Origin: CAZQKW01 sp964594075 | GTDB taxonomy: Bacteria > Desulfobacterota > WTBG01 > CAIYCZ01 | Length of the DNA: 64,000 nt | Reading direction: 5' to 3' | Assembly (NCBI GenBank): GCA_964594075.1 | Contig: CAZQKW010000003.1 | Coordinates: 65,629 to 129,628, forward strand | Part shown: one piece after another, positions 7,717-16,514 of the stretch | Numbering within the stretch: position 1 is the stretch's first letter | How the letters are laid out: the number at the start of each line of letters is the position of its first letter | The notes under the pieces: model-generated | Database searches by the model: none | Seen by the model: only the letters and a program-made list of their open reading frames with translations | Told to the model about the DNA's origin: nothing | Program-made: the position numbers and the translations under genes

Positions 7717-9885
7717 TTATTTTACGGTGAAATTTGTAGCTATTATTTCTTCGGTTGGTTCGCCTCCAATTAGTTCAGTATTAATAAAAACCTCCCATTT
7801 CCCAACCATTGCGTTCTTGGATACCTGAATTGGTAAAAAAATCAAGCTCCCGAACCATGTCTTCAGCTTGAACGCTTTTTTAACCGTATCCAACTTTACT
7901 CCCTGAACATCACCCTCTGAATTGACAAATACTATATTGCTATGCACCCTGTTAAAAGAATTATCTTCTGTTGTTTTAACTACCAGCAATTTTGTCTGCA
8001 CCTCATTGGAAACAGGCCTGGTAATTGTTTCGGGAAAACTTTTCCCCGGCTTTGTTCTCACATTTTTGCATTGATCTTTTGATTCATTACATATCTGTCC
8101 TGCCTGACAGGGCTCAATGCCTGGAATACAAACACCGTCATTACATTTTTCTGCACCATTACAATAAATATTATCATCGCAATCCGCATCAGTGGTGCAT
8201 TCAGGAAAAATCGTTGAAGTATTTGGCAAAGACGTTGTAGTTAATGGTGGAATTGTGCTGGTAGTCGAAATGGAGGTTGTAGTAGAGAATGATATTGTTG
8301 TGGTGGATGTCGGTTTAGTAGAGGTAGATTTTAAAATCGTAGAAGTAGAAGTTGTATTTACTGATGTTTGCACGGGTTTTGACTTGAATAAAATAATACC
8401 TGATTTGGGAGGAATGGTAATAACAGACGAAACGTCTTTAAGTGCCCAATTTGTATTTGGCTCAAAATAATAATAAGTTCCCAAGGGTAATGCAACAGTC
8501 AGGGAAATGTTTTCAACATTAACTAAAACAAGACTATTTGTAAAATTACGCTGAAACACATAAGTATTTTCATCAAACGGTCGTGCAGTATTTGGATCAA
8601 TTGCTTTAGTATAGCCCGACAAAGGATCACCAACGTCACAATCATAAAAGTCAAACCATATAAATTCTTTCCCTCTATTTGCAGAGGTTGAAAAAGAAAA
8701 CAGAGAGCCATTACCAACCCCGAGGAGAAAGCTGGCATAGCTAAAAAACATTTCTTTTATTAAATCGATGTCTGAATCAGCATCCTTAAAATTAAAAGAT
8801 AAAAATTTTTTATTTAGATTAGCAATTTCTATTTCCTCATCCACCCCAGGTTTCCAATAAATCTTATCTGAAGTATAAAAAGTATTTTCTGAATGACAGC
8901 CATCAGCATATTGTAAGAAATAAGCATCGTAATTAGTATTACAACCATTATAAATGATTAACTTGTTATTTCCAACCTTCTCTTTTAGTTGCTGCAGAAA
9001 TGAAACCATACCATTCTTATAGTCTTCATTTTTAATAGGTGAGAAATCAGAGTGGGCAATCTGGTATTCTCCAGGGCCCTTAAGTGGGGCATAGTACTGT
9101 AGCATTAGCTGCATTCCCTCCGTAAGAGCACAAGTATTTTTTAAGTACACGAATGATACATCCTTGCGGTTCCAGGGTTCAATCCATATTGAATATACAG
9201 GAATTTCTAAATTATTAAATAAATCCCACACTAAACAAGGCTTGTCCGGCATTGGTGATATTGGTTGACTGCTCTGTATTTGCCAAATTGATGAATTATT
9301 GATCGATTTAACCTCTGATAGTTCTGATACAAATTTTGTCCAACTATAATCTGTGAGGAATCCAAAAGTATCATCCATATATAAACCGCAGTTTGCGGGT
9401 TGTTGATCAGTTACCGTCTGCAAATAATCAGTATAATTATTTCTCAAATCAACATTTGTGACGTCATGAATATATAGCGGATATGCAAAAGTTCCGTAAT
9501 TAGCCTTATAAATCCTGCCCCTTGAAACACCGTCATACAAGAAATATGAATCAGGAGCATTATTTTTACAATGGAGGGACCAAGGGCCACCTATTCGAGT
9601 ATCTGAACTAACAAGCCCACTGGAAGCATAAGAAAGGTAAGGAATGCCAACTTTTTCAAAGGGAATTCCCTCAATGCCTGATATCTGACCAGAAATAACA
9701 AGCTTAACTCTAGGATAAATAAAATGAAATATTTTATTCGGATCGCTTTCTACAATCTTAGTACCATCTATCTTGTAGTGTATATATTTATTTATTCCAT
9801 ATGCCCAAACAAAATGATCTATCGCATTTACACTTTTTACGGAAAATAAAATTAAGAAAATAATTAAAAAATTTTTTTTTATCAT
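7717..9885 (-). CDS. Secreted putative glycoside hydrolase with Thr-rich linker and Cys module
   Basis: 722 residues. A signal peptide (about 1-21, cleavage after VNA) leads into a TIM-barrel-like domain resembling putative glycoside hydrolases of the GHL15 kind. It shows NCGLYMDDTFGFL with candidate catalytic Asp residues, LIIYNGCNTNYDAYFLQYADGC followed by HSENTF, and FLLGVGNGSLFSF. A beta-sandwich-like segment with SLVLVNVENISL and PPKSGIILF follows to about 500. Then comes a Thr/Ser linker (about 505-560), a Cys-rich module (CTTDADCDDNIYCNGAEKC) and a C-terminal beta-rich domain. The ATG is preceded by AGGAG at 9 nt. It is probably extracellular. The substrate is unknown, possibly the cell's own polysaccharide. 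A CRP-like palindrome lies about 210 bp upstream. Confidence 0.7.
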   Translation of the reverse strand: MIKKNFLIIFLILFSVKSVNAIDHFVWAYGINKYIHYKIDGTKIVESDPNKIFHFIYPRVKLVISGQISGIEGIPFEKVGIPYLSYASSGLVSSDTRIGGPWSLHCKNNAPDSYFLYDGVSRGRIYKANYGTFAYPLYIHDVTNVDLRNNYTDYLQTVTDQQPANCGLYMDDTFGFLTDYSWTKFVSELSEVKSINNSSIWQIQSSQPISPMPDKPCLVWDLFNNLEIPVYSIWIEPWNRKDVSFVYLKNTCALTEGMQLMLQYYAPLKGPGEYQIAHSDFSPIKNEDYKNGMVSFLQQLKEKVGNNKLIIYNGCNTNYDAYFLQYADGCHSENTFYTSDKIYWKPGVDEEIEIANLNKKFLSFNFKDADSDIDLIKEMFFSYASFLLGVGNGSLFSFSTSANRGKEFIWFDFYDCDVGDPLSGYTKAIDPNTARPFDENTYVFQRNFTNSLVLVNVENISLTVALPLGTYYYFEPNTNWALKDVSSVITIPPKSGIILFKSKPVQTSVNTTSTSTILKSTSTKPTSTTTISFSTTTSISTTSTIPPLTTTSLPNTSTIFPECTTDADCDDNIYCNGAEKCNDGVCIPGIEPCQAGQICNESKDQCKNVRTKPGKSFPETITRPVSNEVQTKLLVVKTTEDNSFNRVHSNIVFVNSEGDVQGVKLDTVKKAFKLKTWFGSLIFLPIQVSKNAMVGKWEVFINTELIGGEPTEEIIATNFTVK

Positions 9886-10095
9886 ACCTTAAATCTCCTG
9901 AAATGAATCCCCTTGACTTGACAAACAGTTCAAAGTATTAGACAAGATAACTACCCCTGAAATAAGGGGGAAAGGATTTTGTCATGAGCAAGTTGAGTAG
10001 ACTCTTATGTCCAGTCCCAAGGGTACAGTCCATCCTATTCTAAAATTATCTAATTATTTCTCGGTGAAATTCTATCAAATGGTTAAGAAAAAATT

Positions 10096-10111
10096 TGTGA
10101 TAAATATCACA
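10096..10111. promoter_or_regulatory. CRP/HcpR-like palindromic operator
   Basis: TGTGATAAATATCACA is a perfect inverted repeat of the form TGTGA-N6-TCACA, preceded by TT. It matches the consensus of CRP-family regulators, including HcpR of anaerobic deltaproteobacteria. It lies about 210 bp upstream of the minus-strand glycosidase gene and 80 bp before the IS3-like element. That gene is the only intact candidate target. No regulator gene is visible in the window. Confidence 0.45.
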
Positions 10112-10190
10112 TAAAAAATAATTGGGTTAAATGCACTTTTAATTTACGTGAGAAGGTTTTTCTCTAACACATAAAGGAGTGTTTTTCTTC

Positions 10191-10214
10191 TAAACTTCCC
10201 CAGAATTAGTAGAC
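10191..10214 (+). repeat. Left terminal inverted repeat of the IS3-like element
   Basis: TAAACTTCCCC followed by AGAATTAGTAGAC. It pairs imperfectly with the right end at 11421-11444. Confidence 0.75.
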
Positions 10215-10261
10215 ACACCGAAAGAATAGAGATATTGAGAAAAAAAACGGCAAGGTGTTTC

Positions 10262-11414
10262 ATGGAAGAGAAGAAAGGGAGGCATGATCGAGCATTCAAG
10301 TGCGACTCAGTAAAACGGGTAACAAAGGGAGAACGGAGTGTAGCAGAAGCAAGCCCGGCATTTAGGGATCCATGAGAATCTGCTGCATAAATGGGAGAAG
10401 CAGTATGAAGGAGATTGGGCGCATGCGTTTCCGGGCAAAGGCAGATTAAAGACGCCAAATGAAGCGTTGCGGAACTTGAAGCGAGAGCTGGCGGACGTGA
10501 GGGAGGAGCGCGACATATTTAAAAAAGCCTGGGCATCTTCTCCAAGGGCTCCACATAAACACCAGTATATCAGGGAGCAACGCCATGCATTTAGGGTCAG
10601 GAAGATGTGCCGAGTATTGCAGGTATCAGAGAGTGGATTTTATCGGTGGTGCGGCAAGGGGCACAGCAGACGAGCACGGAAGAACAAAATTGCTGTTAAA
10701 ATACGGCATATATACCGCCAGAGTAAACAGAGGTAAGGGAGTCCGCGGATAACAGAGGAGCTGAGAGCAGTGGTATACCAGTTACAACAAGAAGCGGGTC
10801 GCACAGCTGATGAGGCTGGGCAAGGTAGCCGGTAAGACCAGGCGACGGTTAAGGCGACCACCCAGTCGCAGCACCGCATGCCGGTAGCAGAGAATCTTGT
10901 TAAGAGTAACTTTACGGCAGCGGGGCCGAATCACCTGTGCGCATCAGACATAACCTATGTGGGGACGGGGGAAGGCTGGCTGTATCTTTTAGCGATCATG
11001 GACGCGTACAGCCGACAGATTGTGGGGTGGTCTATAAGTAACAGGCTCACCCAAGACTTGGCAATATAGGCGCTGCGGCAGGCTTTCTTGAGGCGCAGGC
11101 CATTTCCTGGGTGTATCTTTTATTCAGATCGGGGCAGCCAGTATGCCGGAAAGGCATTTCGTATGATGCTTACATGTTACGGTTTCCGGCAGAGCATGAG
11201 TGGTACCGGTAATTGGTATGATAAAGCCATTATGAAGACGTTCGTTCACACGTTAAAGACTGGGTTGTTCTATTTTGAGCGCTATGAAGCACTCCGTGAA
11301 GCCCAAAGTTGTATTTTTGCGTCCATTAAAGTATTTTACAATCGTCAACGAAGGCATTCATCACTTAACTGCAAAGCGCCGGTTAAGTTTGAGCGGTTGA
11401 CTAAAGTAGCTTAA
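10262..11414 (+). pseudogene. IS3-family transposase (orfA+orfB), inactivated
   Basis: The remnant starts at ATG 10262 (MEEKKGRHDRAFKCD, an orfA-like start). It continues through fragments in different frames: ELADVREERDIFKKA (orfA end), then VLQVSESGFYRW (orfB start), an rve integrase core with ASDITYVGTGEGWLYLLAIM, FYSDRGSQY, and RHSSLNCKAPVKFE. Internal stops occur near 10735, 11067 and elsewhere. The first two catalytic Asp residues of the DDE triad remain, but the third position reads IMKTF where families have ME(S/T)F, so Glu is replaced by Lys. The enzyme is therefore dead by both frame and active site. Confidence 0.85.
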
Positions 11415-11420
11415 CTGAGA

Positions 11421-11444
11421 GACTACTTTTTTGGGGGAAGATTA
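11421..11444 (-). repeat. Right terminal inverted repeat of the IS3-like element
   Basis: Read on the minus strand: TAATCTTCCCCC followed by AAAAAAGTAGTC. It matches the left end imperfectly. Confidence 0.7.
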
Positions 11445-11473
11445 GCGTCCGCTGTTTCGGGGGAAGCCCATAG

Positions 11474-12592
11474 TTATGTCTTTGTGTATAAATAGTTATA
11501 TAGGATGGCAGCAATTTTTTTGGCAGCTCTACCATCACCAAAGCAACTTTTATGATTACTTTTATCCAAAACCATGCTTTTAACTTTTTCAGCCATCTCA
11601 TGTGGCTTCATCAAAACATTCCAACTGCCTTCGAGAGTTTCTATCCATTCAGTTTCGTCGCGAACTGTGAAGCAAGGTACTTTCAAGAAGTATGCTTCTT
11701 TCTGCACACCCCCAGAATCGGTAATAATTGCTTTTGCATTTTTCGTTAAACAGAGCATAGTTTGGTAACCTATCGGTTGTACGAAATAGATATTGGAGGG
11801 TATAATAAGATTAAGTTCATTAATAATTTTTTTTGTTCGTGGATGAAGCGGAAAAATCACCATTTCATCAAGTTCACCAAGTGAGTTCAATATAGCTTGT
11901 AGTCTCTCATGAGAATCAGTATTCTCAGAGCGATGAATCGTAACAAGATAGTAGTTTTTTTGCCGAATGCCCTCAAGGGAAGATTTGTGTACCAAAAATC
12001 CCTCAATTAGGATCAACTGATCTAAACATGTGGAGAGAGTGTAAGTTCTTTCTATCCTTTTAATATTATACAAAATTGCGTCATACATTACATCTCCTGT
12101 ATTAAAGATACCTTTACTCATTCCTTCATTTTTTAAATTTTGAACTGCATTCTCTGTAGGGCAGAAAAGAAGCGTAGAGAGATGGTCTGTTAGAATGCGA
12201 TTTTGTTCTTCTGGCATATTCATATTAAAACTACGCAGTCCTGCTTCCACATGAGCAACAGGTATTCGAAGTTTGCTTGCTGCCAAAGCACCAGCAAGAG
12301 TTGAATTAGTATCACCATATACAATAACAACCTCGGGCTTTTCTTTTAATAAAACTTTTTCGATTTTTATTATCATCAATCCGGTCTGCCATCCATGTGA
12401 ACCTGATCCCACCTCAAGATTGTAATTAGGTCTTGGAATATTTAATTCGGCAAAAAAGTTCGCAGACATATTAATGTCATAATGCTGGCCGGTGTGTACT
12501 AATATTTCTTGAAAATACTTTTTTAATGCACGCGACACCGGGGCAGCCTTAATAAATTGCGGTCGTGCACCAACAATACTTACAATCTTCAT
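11474..12592 (-). CDS. UDP-sugar 2-epimerase, WecB/WbpI superfamily (WbpI-like subgroup)
   Basis: 372 residues, full length for non-hydrolysing 2-epimerases. Motifs are IVGARPQFIKAAPVSRAL, VHTGQHYD, VYGDTNSTLAGA, HVEAGLRSFN, MPEEQNRILTDH and TDSGGVQKEAYFLKVP. The end of the active site reads RDETEWIETLEGSWN. That is the pattern I associate with UDP-2,3-diacetamido-glucuronate 2-epimerases (WbpI/WlbD), whereas WecB itself has RDxTERP. The divergent WbpB-WbpD and WbpE genes support this: the product would be UDP-ManNAc3NAcA. Simple UDP-GlcNAc/UDP-ManNAc epimerisation is the alternative. The gene diverges from 13116 across 523 bp. Confidence 0.85.
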   Translation of the reverse strand: MKIVSIVGARPQFIKAAPVSRALKKYFQEILVHTGQHYDINMSANFFAELNIPRPNYNLEVGSGSHGWQTGLMIIKIEKVLLKEKPEVVIVYGDTNSTLAGALAASKLRIPVAHVEAGLRSFNMNMPEEQNRILTDHLSTLLFCPTENAVQNLKNEGMSKGIFNTGDVMYDAILYNIKRIERTYTLSTCLDQLILIEGFLVHKSSLEGIRQKNYYLVTIHRSENTDSHERLQAILNSLGELDEMVIFPLHPRTKKIINELNLIIPSNIYFVQPIGYQTMLCLTKNAKAIITDSGGVQKEAYFLKVPCFTVRDETEWIETLEGSWNVLMKPHEMAEKVKSMVLDKSNHKSCFGDGRAAKKIAAILYNYLYTKT

Positions 12593-13115
12593 AATTCTTT
12601 ATCCTATGTTTGGCCAATTTAGTGGCGAAATTTAGTGAATCTATCTCAAATTACGAAAGTTCCCACCGATACATTTATTAGATAGACTCATAAACACTTA
12701 AAAATATATCAGACCCAGGGTTTTTGAAATTTTCAATAATAGAAACACTGCTACGAACTCATCTGAAGAACTATACCCAAAGATGAATGAAGTCAATTTG
12801 TATTAAGTAACTACTCAATAAAATAGGGGTCTGCTATGCGCGTCAGCCACAGTTTGATATTCATAAGGGCAAACCTTTTTCGAAATTGGTGGTAACAATG
12901 TGAAAAAGTTTTTTTATAATTTGCTGGTGGTAGAAGAAATATCATATTGCAAAAGTCTTTTCAAATCGTTATATTCAATTCAATTTTTTGTCGATGGCTC
13001 TTTTAATATGTTTTGTTTAATGTATTTGACTTTCTAAAATGTTGTACATATCTCAATTTTTTTATTACGTAGAATCAACTTTATATTTTATAGATACAAT
13101 AAAAAAGGAGACGCT
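12593..13115. other. AT-rich divergent intergenic region
   Basis: 523 bp between two divergent sugar-nucleotide genes. I see no ORF with coding character. A possible plus-strand promoter is TTGACT near 13027 with TATCTC 17 nt later, a weak -10. The downstream gene has a strong AAGGAG ribosome binding site at 13105-13110. TTTAGTG is directly repeated near 12620-12640. Confidence 0.4.
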
Positions 13116-14783
13116 ATGACTAAAGTCGCCATTATTGGGTCAGGATATTGGGGAAAGAATTTGGTGAGAAACTATTACAAACTTAGCTCTTTAAAAACTG
13201 TCTGTGACAAGAGCCCGCAAATTCTAAGAATCATTAAAGAGACCTATAAAGACATATTGATCACTACTAATTATGATGACGTGTTGTGCGATGATGAAAT
13301 AAGCGGCATCGTCATAGCTTTGCCTGCCGAATTACATTTTGATTTTGCAAGAAAAGCACTGCTGCATGGAAAGGATGTATTCGTTGAGAAACCTCTTGCT
13401 TTACAATTAGAGCAGGCTGAAAGACTTTGTGAAATTTCTGAAAAAAGTGACCGCATATTAATGGTCGGCCATCTGCTTCGATATCACACCGCTTTTATAA
13501 GGCTCCAGGAACTCGCTTCAAATGGTAGTCTTGGAAGAATTCAATATATATATTCAAACCGGCTTAGTTTTGGGAAAATACGTCGCGAAGAGAATACTCT
13601 TTGGAGCTTTGCTCCTCATGATATTTCTATGATACTCGCACTTTGTAATGAATTTCCGGATCTTGTATATGCACACGGTGCCAATTATTTGCACAAAGGG
13701 CTTGCTGATGTTACAACAACCCATCTTTCATTTCCAAGCGGTATTAATAGTCATATATTTGTATCATGGTTGCACCCTTATAAAGAGCAGAAGCTTGTCA
13801 TTGTTGCTGATAAAAAAATGGCGGTATTTGAAGATACACAACAATGGGATAAAAAAATTACGTTGTATCCTCACCAAATTTCTTGGTTAGATGGGGCTCC
13901 GGTACCGGAGAAAGCTGAGCCAGAATATGTCTCTGTTGAGCAGGCAGAACCTTTATATGCTGAATGCAAACATTTTTTAGAATGCATTAATAATAGGAAT
14001 AAACCAATAACTGATGGTTCTGAAGGTTTGCAGGTATTGAAAGTGCTTACTATGGCTCAGCAATCTCTTGAGAATAAGGCAACAAAAATGGCTTTTAGTT
14101 TTAATAGGACAGGTGCAAATAAACCATATTTTGTTCATCCATCATCATATATTGATGAACCCTGCGAAATAGGTGTAGGGAGTAAAATCTGGCATTTTAC
14201 CCATATTATGGAAAATGCACGCATTGGCGAAAATTGCGTTATCGGTCAGAACGTAAACATTGCTAATAACGTTATAATTGGCAATAATGTAAAAATACAA
14301 AATAATGTTTCTATTTACACGGGCACCATCATAGAAGATGATGTGTTTCTCGGGCCTTCATGTGTATTAACTAATGTAAAAAATCCTCGGGCTCAAATTA
14401 ATCGCCATGCGCTTTATGAAAAGACTTTAATTAAACGGGGAGCAACCATTGGAGCAAATGCAACCATTGTTTGCGGAACAACCATAGGTCGCTATGCATT
14501 TATTGCCGCTGGTGCAGTGGTCATAAATGATGTCCCAGATTATGCATTAATGGCAGGCGTGCCGGCCCGAAGGATTGGCTGGATGAGCCGTCATGGAGTA
14601 AAACTGCCAAAACCGGACAAAGACGGGGTTATGGTCTGCCCAGAAAGTGGTTTACGGTACGTATTTGCAAATCCTAACGTGCTAAAGTGTATTGATCTCG
14701 ACGAAGAAGAACCCTTACCAAAACAATTGCGAGTTGGCACAAAACCATATAACATTTTCAAACAGTTAAGAAAAAATTTTTAA
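13116..14783 (+). CDS. Fusion of Gfo/Idh/MocA dehydrogenase and left-handed beta-helix N-acetyltransferase (WbpB-WbpD type)
   Basis: 555 residues in two domains. Residues 1-about 330 are an NAD(P)-dependent Gfo/Idh/MocA oxidoreductase: [20 protein letters not shown], then [10 protein letters not shown], then [10 protein letters not shown]. This corresponds to WbpB/WlbA, which oxidises C3 of UDP-GlcNAcA. Residues about 338-555 form a hexapeptide-repeat acetyltransferase ([20 protein letters not shown], then [33 protein letters not shown]), corresponding to WbpD/WlbB, which acetylates the 3-amino group. In well-known organisms these are separate proteins. The start is ATG after AAGGAG. The WbpE-like aminotransferase starts 13 nt downstream and catalyses the step between the two fused activities. 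Confidence 0.9.
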   Translation: MTKVAIIGSGYWGKNLVRNYYKLSSLKTVCDKSPQILRIIKETYKDILITTNYDDVLCDDEISGIVIALPAELHFDFARKALLHGKDVFVEKPLALQLEQAERLCEISEKSDRILMVGHLLRYHTAFIRLQELASNGSLGRIQYIYSNRLSFGKIRREENTLWSFAPHDISMILALCNEFPDLVYAHGANYLHKGLADVTTTHLSFPSGINSHIFVSWLHPYKEQKLVIVADKKMAVFEDTQQWDKKITLYPHQISWLDGAPVPEKAEPEYVSVEQAEPLYAECKHFLECINNRNKPITDGSEGLQVLKVLTMAQQSLENKATKMAFSFNRTGANKPYFVHPSSYIDEPCEIGVGSKIWHFTHIMENARIGENCVIGQNVNIANNVIIGNNVKIQNNVSIYTGTIIEDDVFLGPSCVLTNVKNPRAQINRHALYEKTLIKRGATIGANATIVCGTTIGRYAFIAAGAVVINDVPDYALMAGVPARRIGWMSRHGVKLPKPDKDGVMVCPESGLRYVFANPNVLKCIDLDEEEPLPKQLRVGTKPYNIFKQLRKNF

Positions 14784-14796
14784 AGAAGAGGATTTT

Positions 14797-15927
14797 ATGC
14801 AGTTTATAGATTTAAAAAAACAACTCGAAACAATCCGCGAGGCCGTTGAAGAACGAATCAAGACCGTGCTCAATCATGGGAACTTCATCCTTGGTCCTGA
14901 AATTGATGAACTTGAAAAAAAACTGGCTGATTTTGTTGGTGTTGATCACTGTATATCTTGTTCAAGTGGTACTGATGCACTGTTGCTTTCACTTATGGCC
15001 TATAATGTTGGCCCTGGGCATGCTATATTTACTACTCCATTTACTTTTATTGCAACCGCAGAAGTAATAGCTCTGTTAGGCGCAACACCGGTATATGTTG
15101 ATATTGACCCGAACACTTTTAATATTAACCCTTTAGAGCTTAGCCGGGCAATTGAAGATATTAAGAACAATAAAAAACCAACCCCACAATTTCCTAATGC
15201 TTTAATTCCGAGGGGTGTTATCGCTGTTGATCTTTTTGGCCTGCCTGCGGATTACGATGCAATTAATGCCATTGCTCACGACCATAAATTATTTGTTATC
15301 GAAGACTCAGCCCAGAGTTTTGGAGGCATGTATAAAGGGAAAATGGTAGGGAGTTTGGCGGACATAGCAGCAACAAGTTTTTTCCCTGCAAAACCTTTGG
15401 GGTGTTATGGCGACGGGGGTGCCATATTCACCAATAATGCTTCGCTTGCGCATATCGTAGAATCTTTGAGGGTACATGGTAAAGGGGAACACAAATATGA
15501 CAATGTCAGAATTGGTATCAATGGCCGTCTCGATACAATTCAGGCTGCAGTATTGCTTGCAAAGTTGGACCTTTTTGAAGACGAGATTGAAAAACGGCAG
15601 AAAGTCGCAGCTCGCTATTCCGAGGGGCTTAAAAATTCTGTGAAAGTGCCGTATGTACCACCAGGTTATCGTTCGGCTTGGGCTCAATACTCTATTGTTA
15701 GCGAGAAGAAAAAAGAATTAATGACACGTCTGCATAATGAGGGAATACCCTCCGCAGTTTATTACCCAAGACCTCTGCATCTTCAAACTGCTTTTTCTTA
15801 CCTCGGATATAAGCCGGGCAGCCTGCCAGTGTCTGAAAAAATGTCAGATACTATTTTTAGTCTTCCAATGCATCCCTATTTAGACACCTTAGAACAGCAA
15901 TACATAATTGACTGTATTGTTAAGTAA
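14797..15927 (+). CDS. DegT-family aminotransferase, WbpE/WlbC-like
   Basis: 376 residues, complete. PLP-binding features are SCSSGTDALLLSLMAY, IFTTPFTFIATAEVIALLG, VIEDSAQSFGG and SFFPAKPLGCYGDGGAIFTN, which carries the Schiff-base Lys. It converts the 3-keto sugar made by the WbpB domain into a 3-amino sugar, using glutamate as donor in known homologues. It lies 13 nt after the fusion gene and has its own AAGAGG-like ribosome binding site. The WbpE assignment rests on family and neighbours; other 3- or 4-aminotransferase activities are possible. Confidence 0.9.
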   Translation: MQFIDLKKQLETIREAVEERIKTVLNHGNFILGPEIDELEKKLADFVGVDHCISCSSGTDALLLSLMAYNVGPGHAIFTTPFTFIATAEVIALLGATPVYVDIDPNTFNINPLELSRAIEDIKNNKKPTPQFPNALIPRGVIAVDLFGLPADYDAINAIAHDHKLFVIEDSAQSFGGMYKGKMVGSLADIAATSFFPAKPLGCYGDGGAIFTNNASLAHIVESLRVHGKGEHKYDNVRIGINGRLDTIQAAVLLAKLDLFEDEIEKRQKVAARYSEGLKNSVKVPYVPPGYRSAWAQYSIVSEKKKELMTRLHNEGIPSAVYYPRPLHLQTAFSYLGYKPGSLPVSEKMSDTIFSLPMHPYLDTLEQQYIIDCIVK

Positions 15928-16118
15928 TACTTTTTTCGCCTCTTTTTAATTCTTGCAGAAAAATATTTCTCCTTTGGATCAACTTTTGGGTAATAGTATT
16001 TTTTATATAAAATTCTCCCTCGAAACAGATATATAGCATAACTCATTAACCAATGACCGTTTTCGCGATCGAAATGTTTGTTATGTTAATACTTTATTAA
16101 TAATTATCAAAAAAGGAT

Positions 16119-16499
16119 GATCTTCCGGGGTTGTTGTACTGAAATTTAGTCGCTGAGAGCATCACAAATAAAAGAAGTCAGCATAGATGCTGAAAAAAGC
16201 CCTCTGTTCATTAATGATGCAATAGATCAGAGGACATTAACATTTGTCAGTTATTTTTGACTTCTGTGAAGCCTTATATCACAGCATTTTTTCATTACCT
16301 GTATGGATGCTGCTTATTGAAAAAAGCATCTATCAGGAGGATTCAATTTCGTTGATTGAGAGCTTCAGCCGAAAATGTAATTAACGTTTAGGACAAAGGC
16401 ACGGTAATTGTTTCTTAACCGTGACAAGTTTCAAAGAGCTTTGAGCCTTGTTTTATCAACATAAAGTCTATTTTTTAGGTACAACAAAGTCGGAAGACC
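16119..16499. mobile_element. MITE-like remnant with ISL3-like terminal inverted repeats
   Basis: 381 bp in an otherwise unexplained gap between two genes. The left end reads GATCTTCCGGGGTTGTTGTA. The right end, on the opposite strand, reads GGTCTTCCGACTTTGTTGTA. They share TCTTCCG and TTGTTGTAC at the same spacing. A GG(N)TCTTCCG start is reminiscent of ISL3-family ends. The interior has no ORF but several inverted repeats: GAAGTCA 16174-16180 with TGACTTC 16258-16264, CCTCTG 16201-16206 with CAGAGG 16228-16233, CTGTGA 16264-16269 with TCACAG 16279-16284, and ATAGATGCT 16183-16191 with AGCATCTAT 16325-16333. Flanking TCAAAAA on both sides is an imperfect target-duplication candidate. Confidence 0.55.
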
Positions 16500-16514
16500 C
16501 TTCAAAAATAAATT

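Larger units (their letters stand above)
10191..11444 (+). mobile_element. Degenerate IS3-family insertion sequence
   Basis: About 1254 bp, the normal length for IS3-family elements. Imperfect terminal inverted repeats bound it: TAAACTTCCCC then AGTAGAC at the left, and TAATCTTCCCCC then AGTAGTC on the opposite strand at the right. The interior carries orfA- and orfB-like transposase remnants with many stops and frame changes. No clear target duplication remains. The element separates the glycosidase gene from the WbpI-like epimerase gene and lies downstream of the latter. Confidence 0.85.

Noticed and set aside
8192..8470. A plus-strand Val-rich frame opposite the glycosidase linker
   Set aside because: It is the complement of the Thr-rich linker (ACT/ACA codons read as GTx), not a gene.
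11459..11466. A second GGGGGAAG next to the IS3-like element as its true right end
   Set aside because: The end at 11444 matches the left repeat over a longer stretch including AGTAG.
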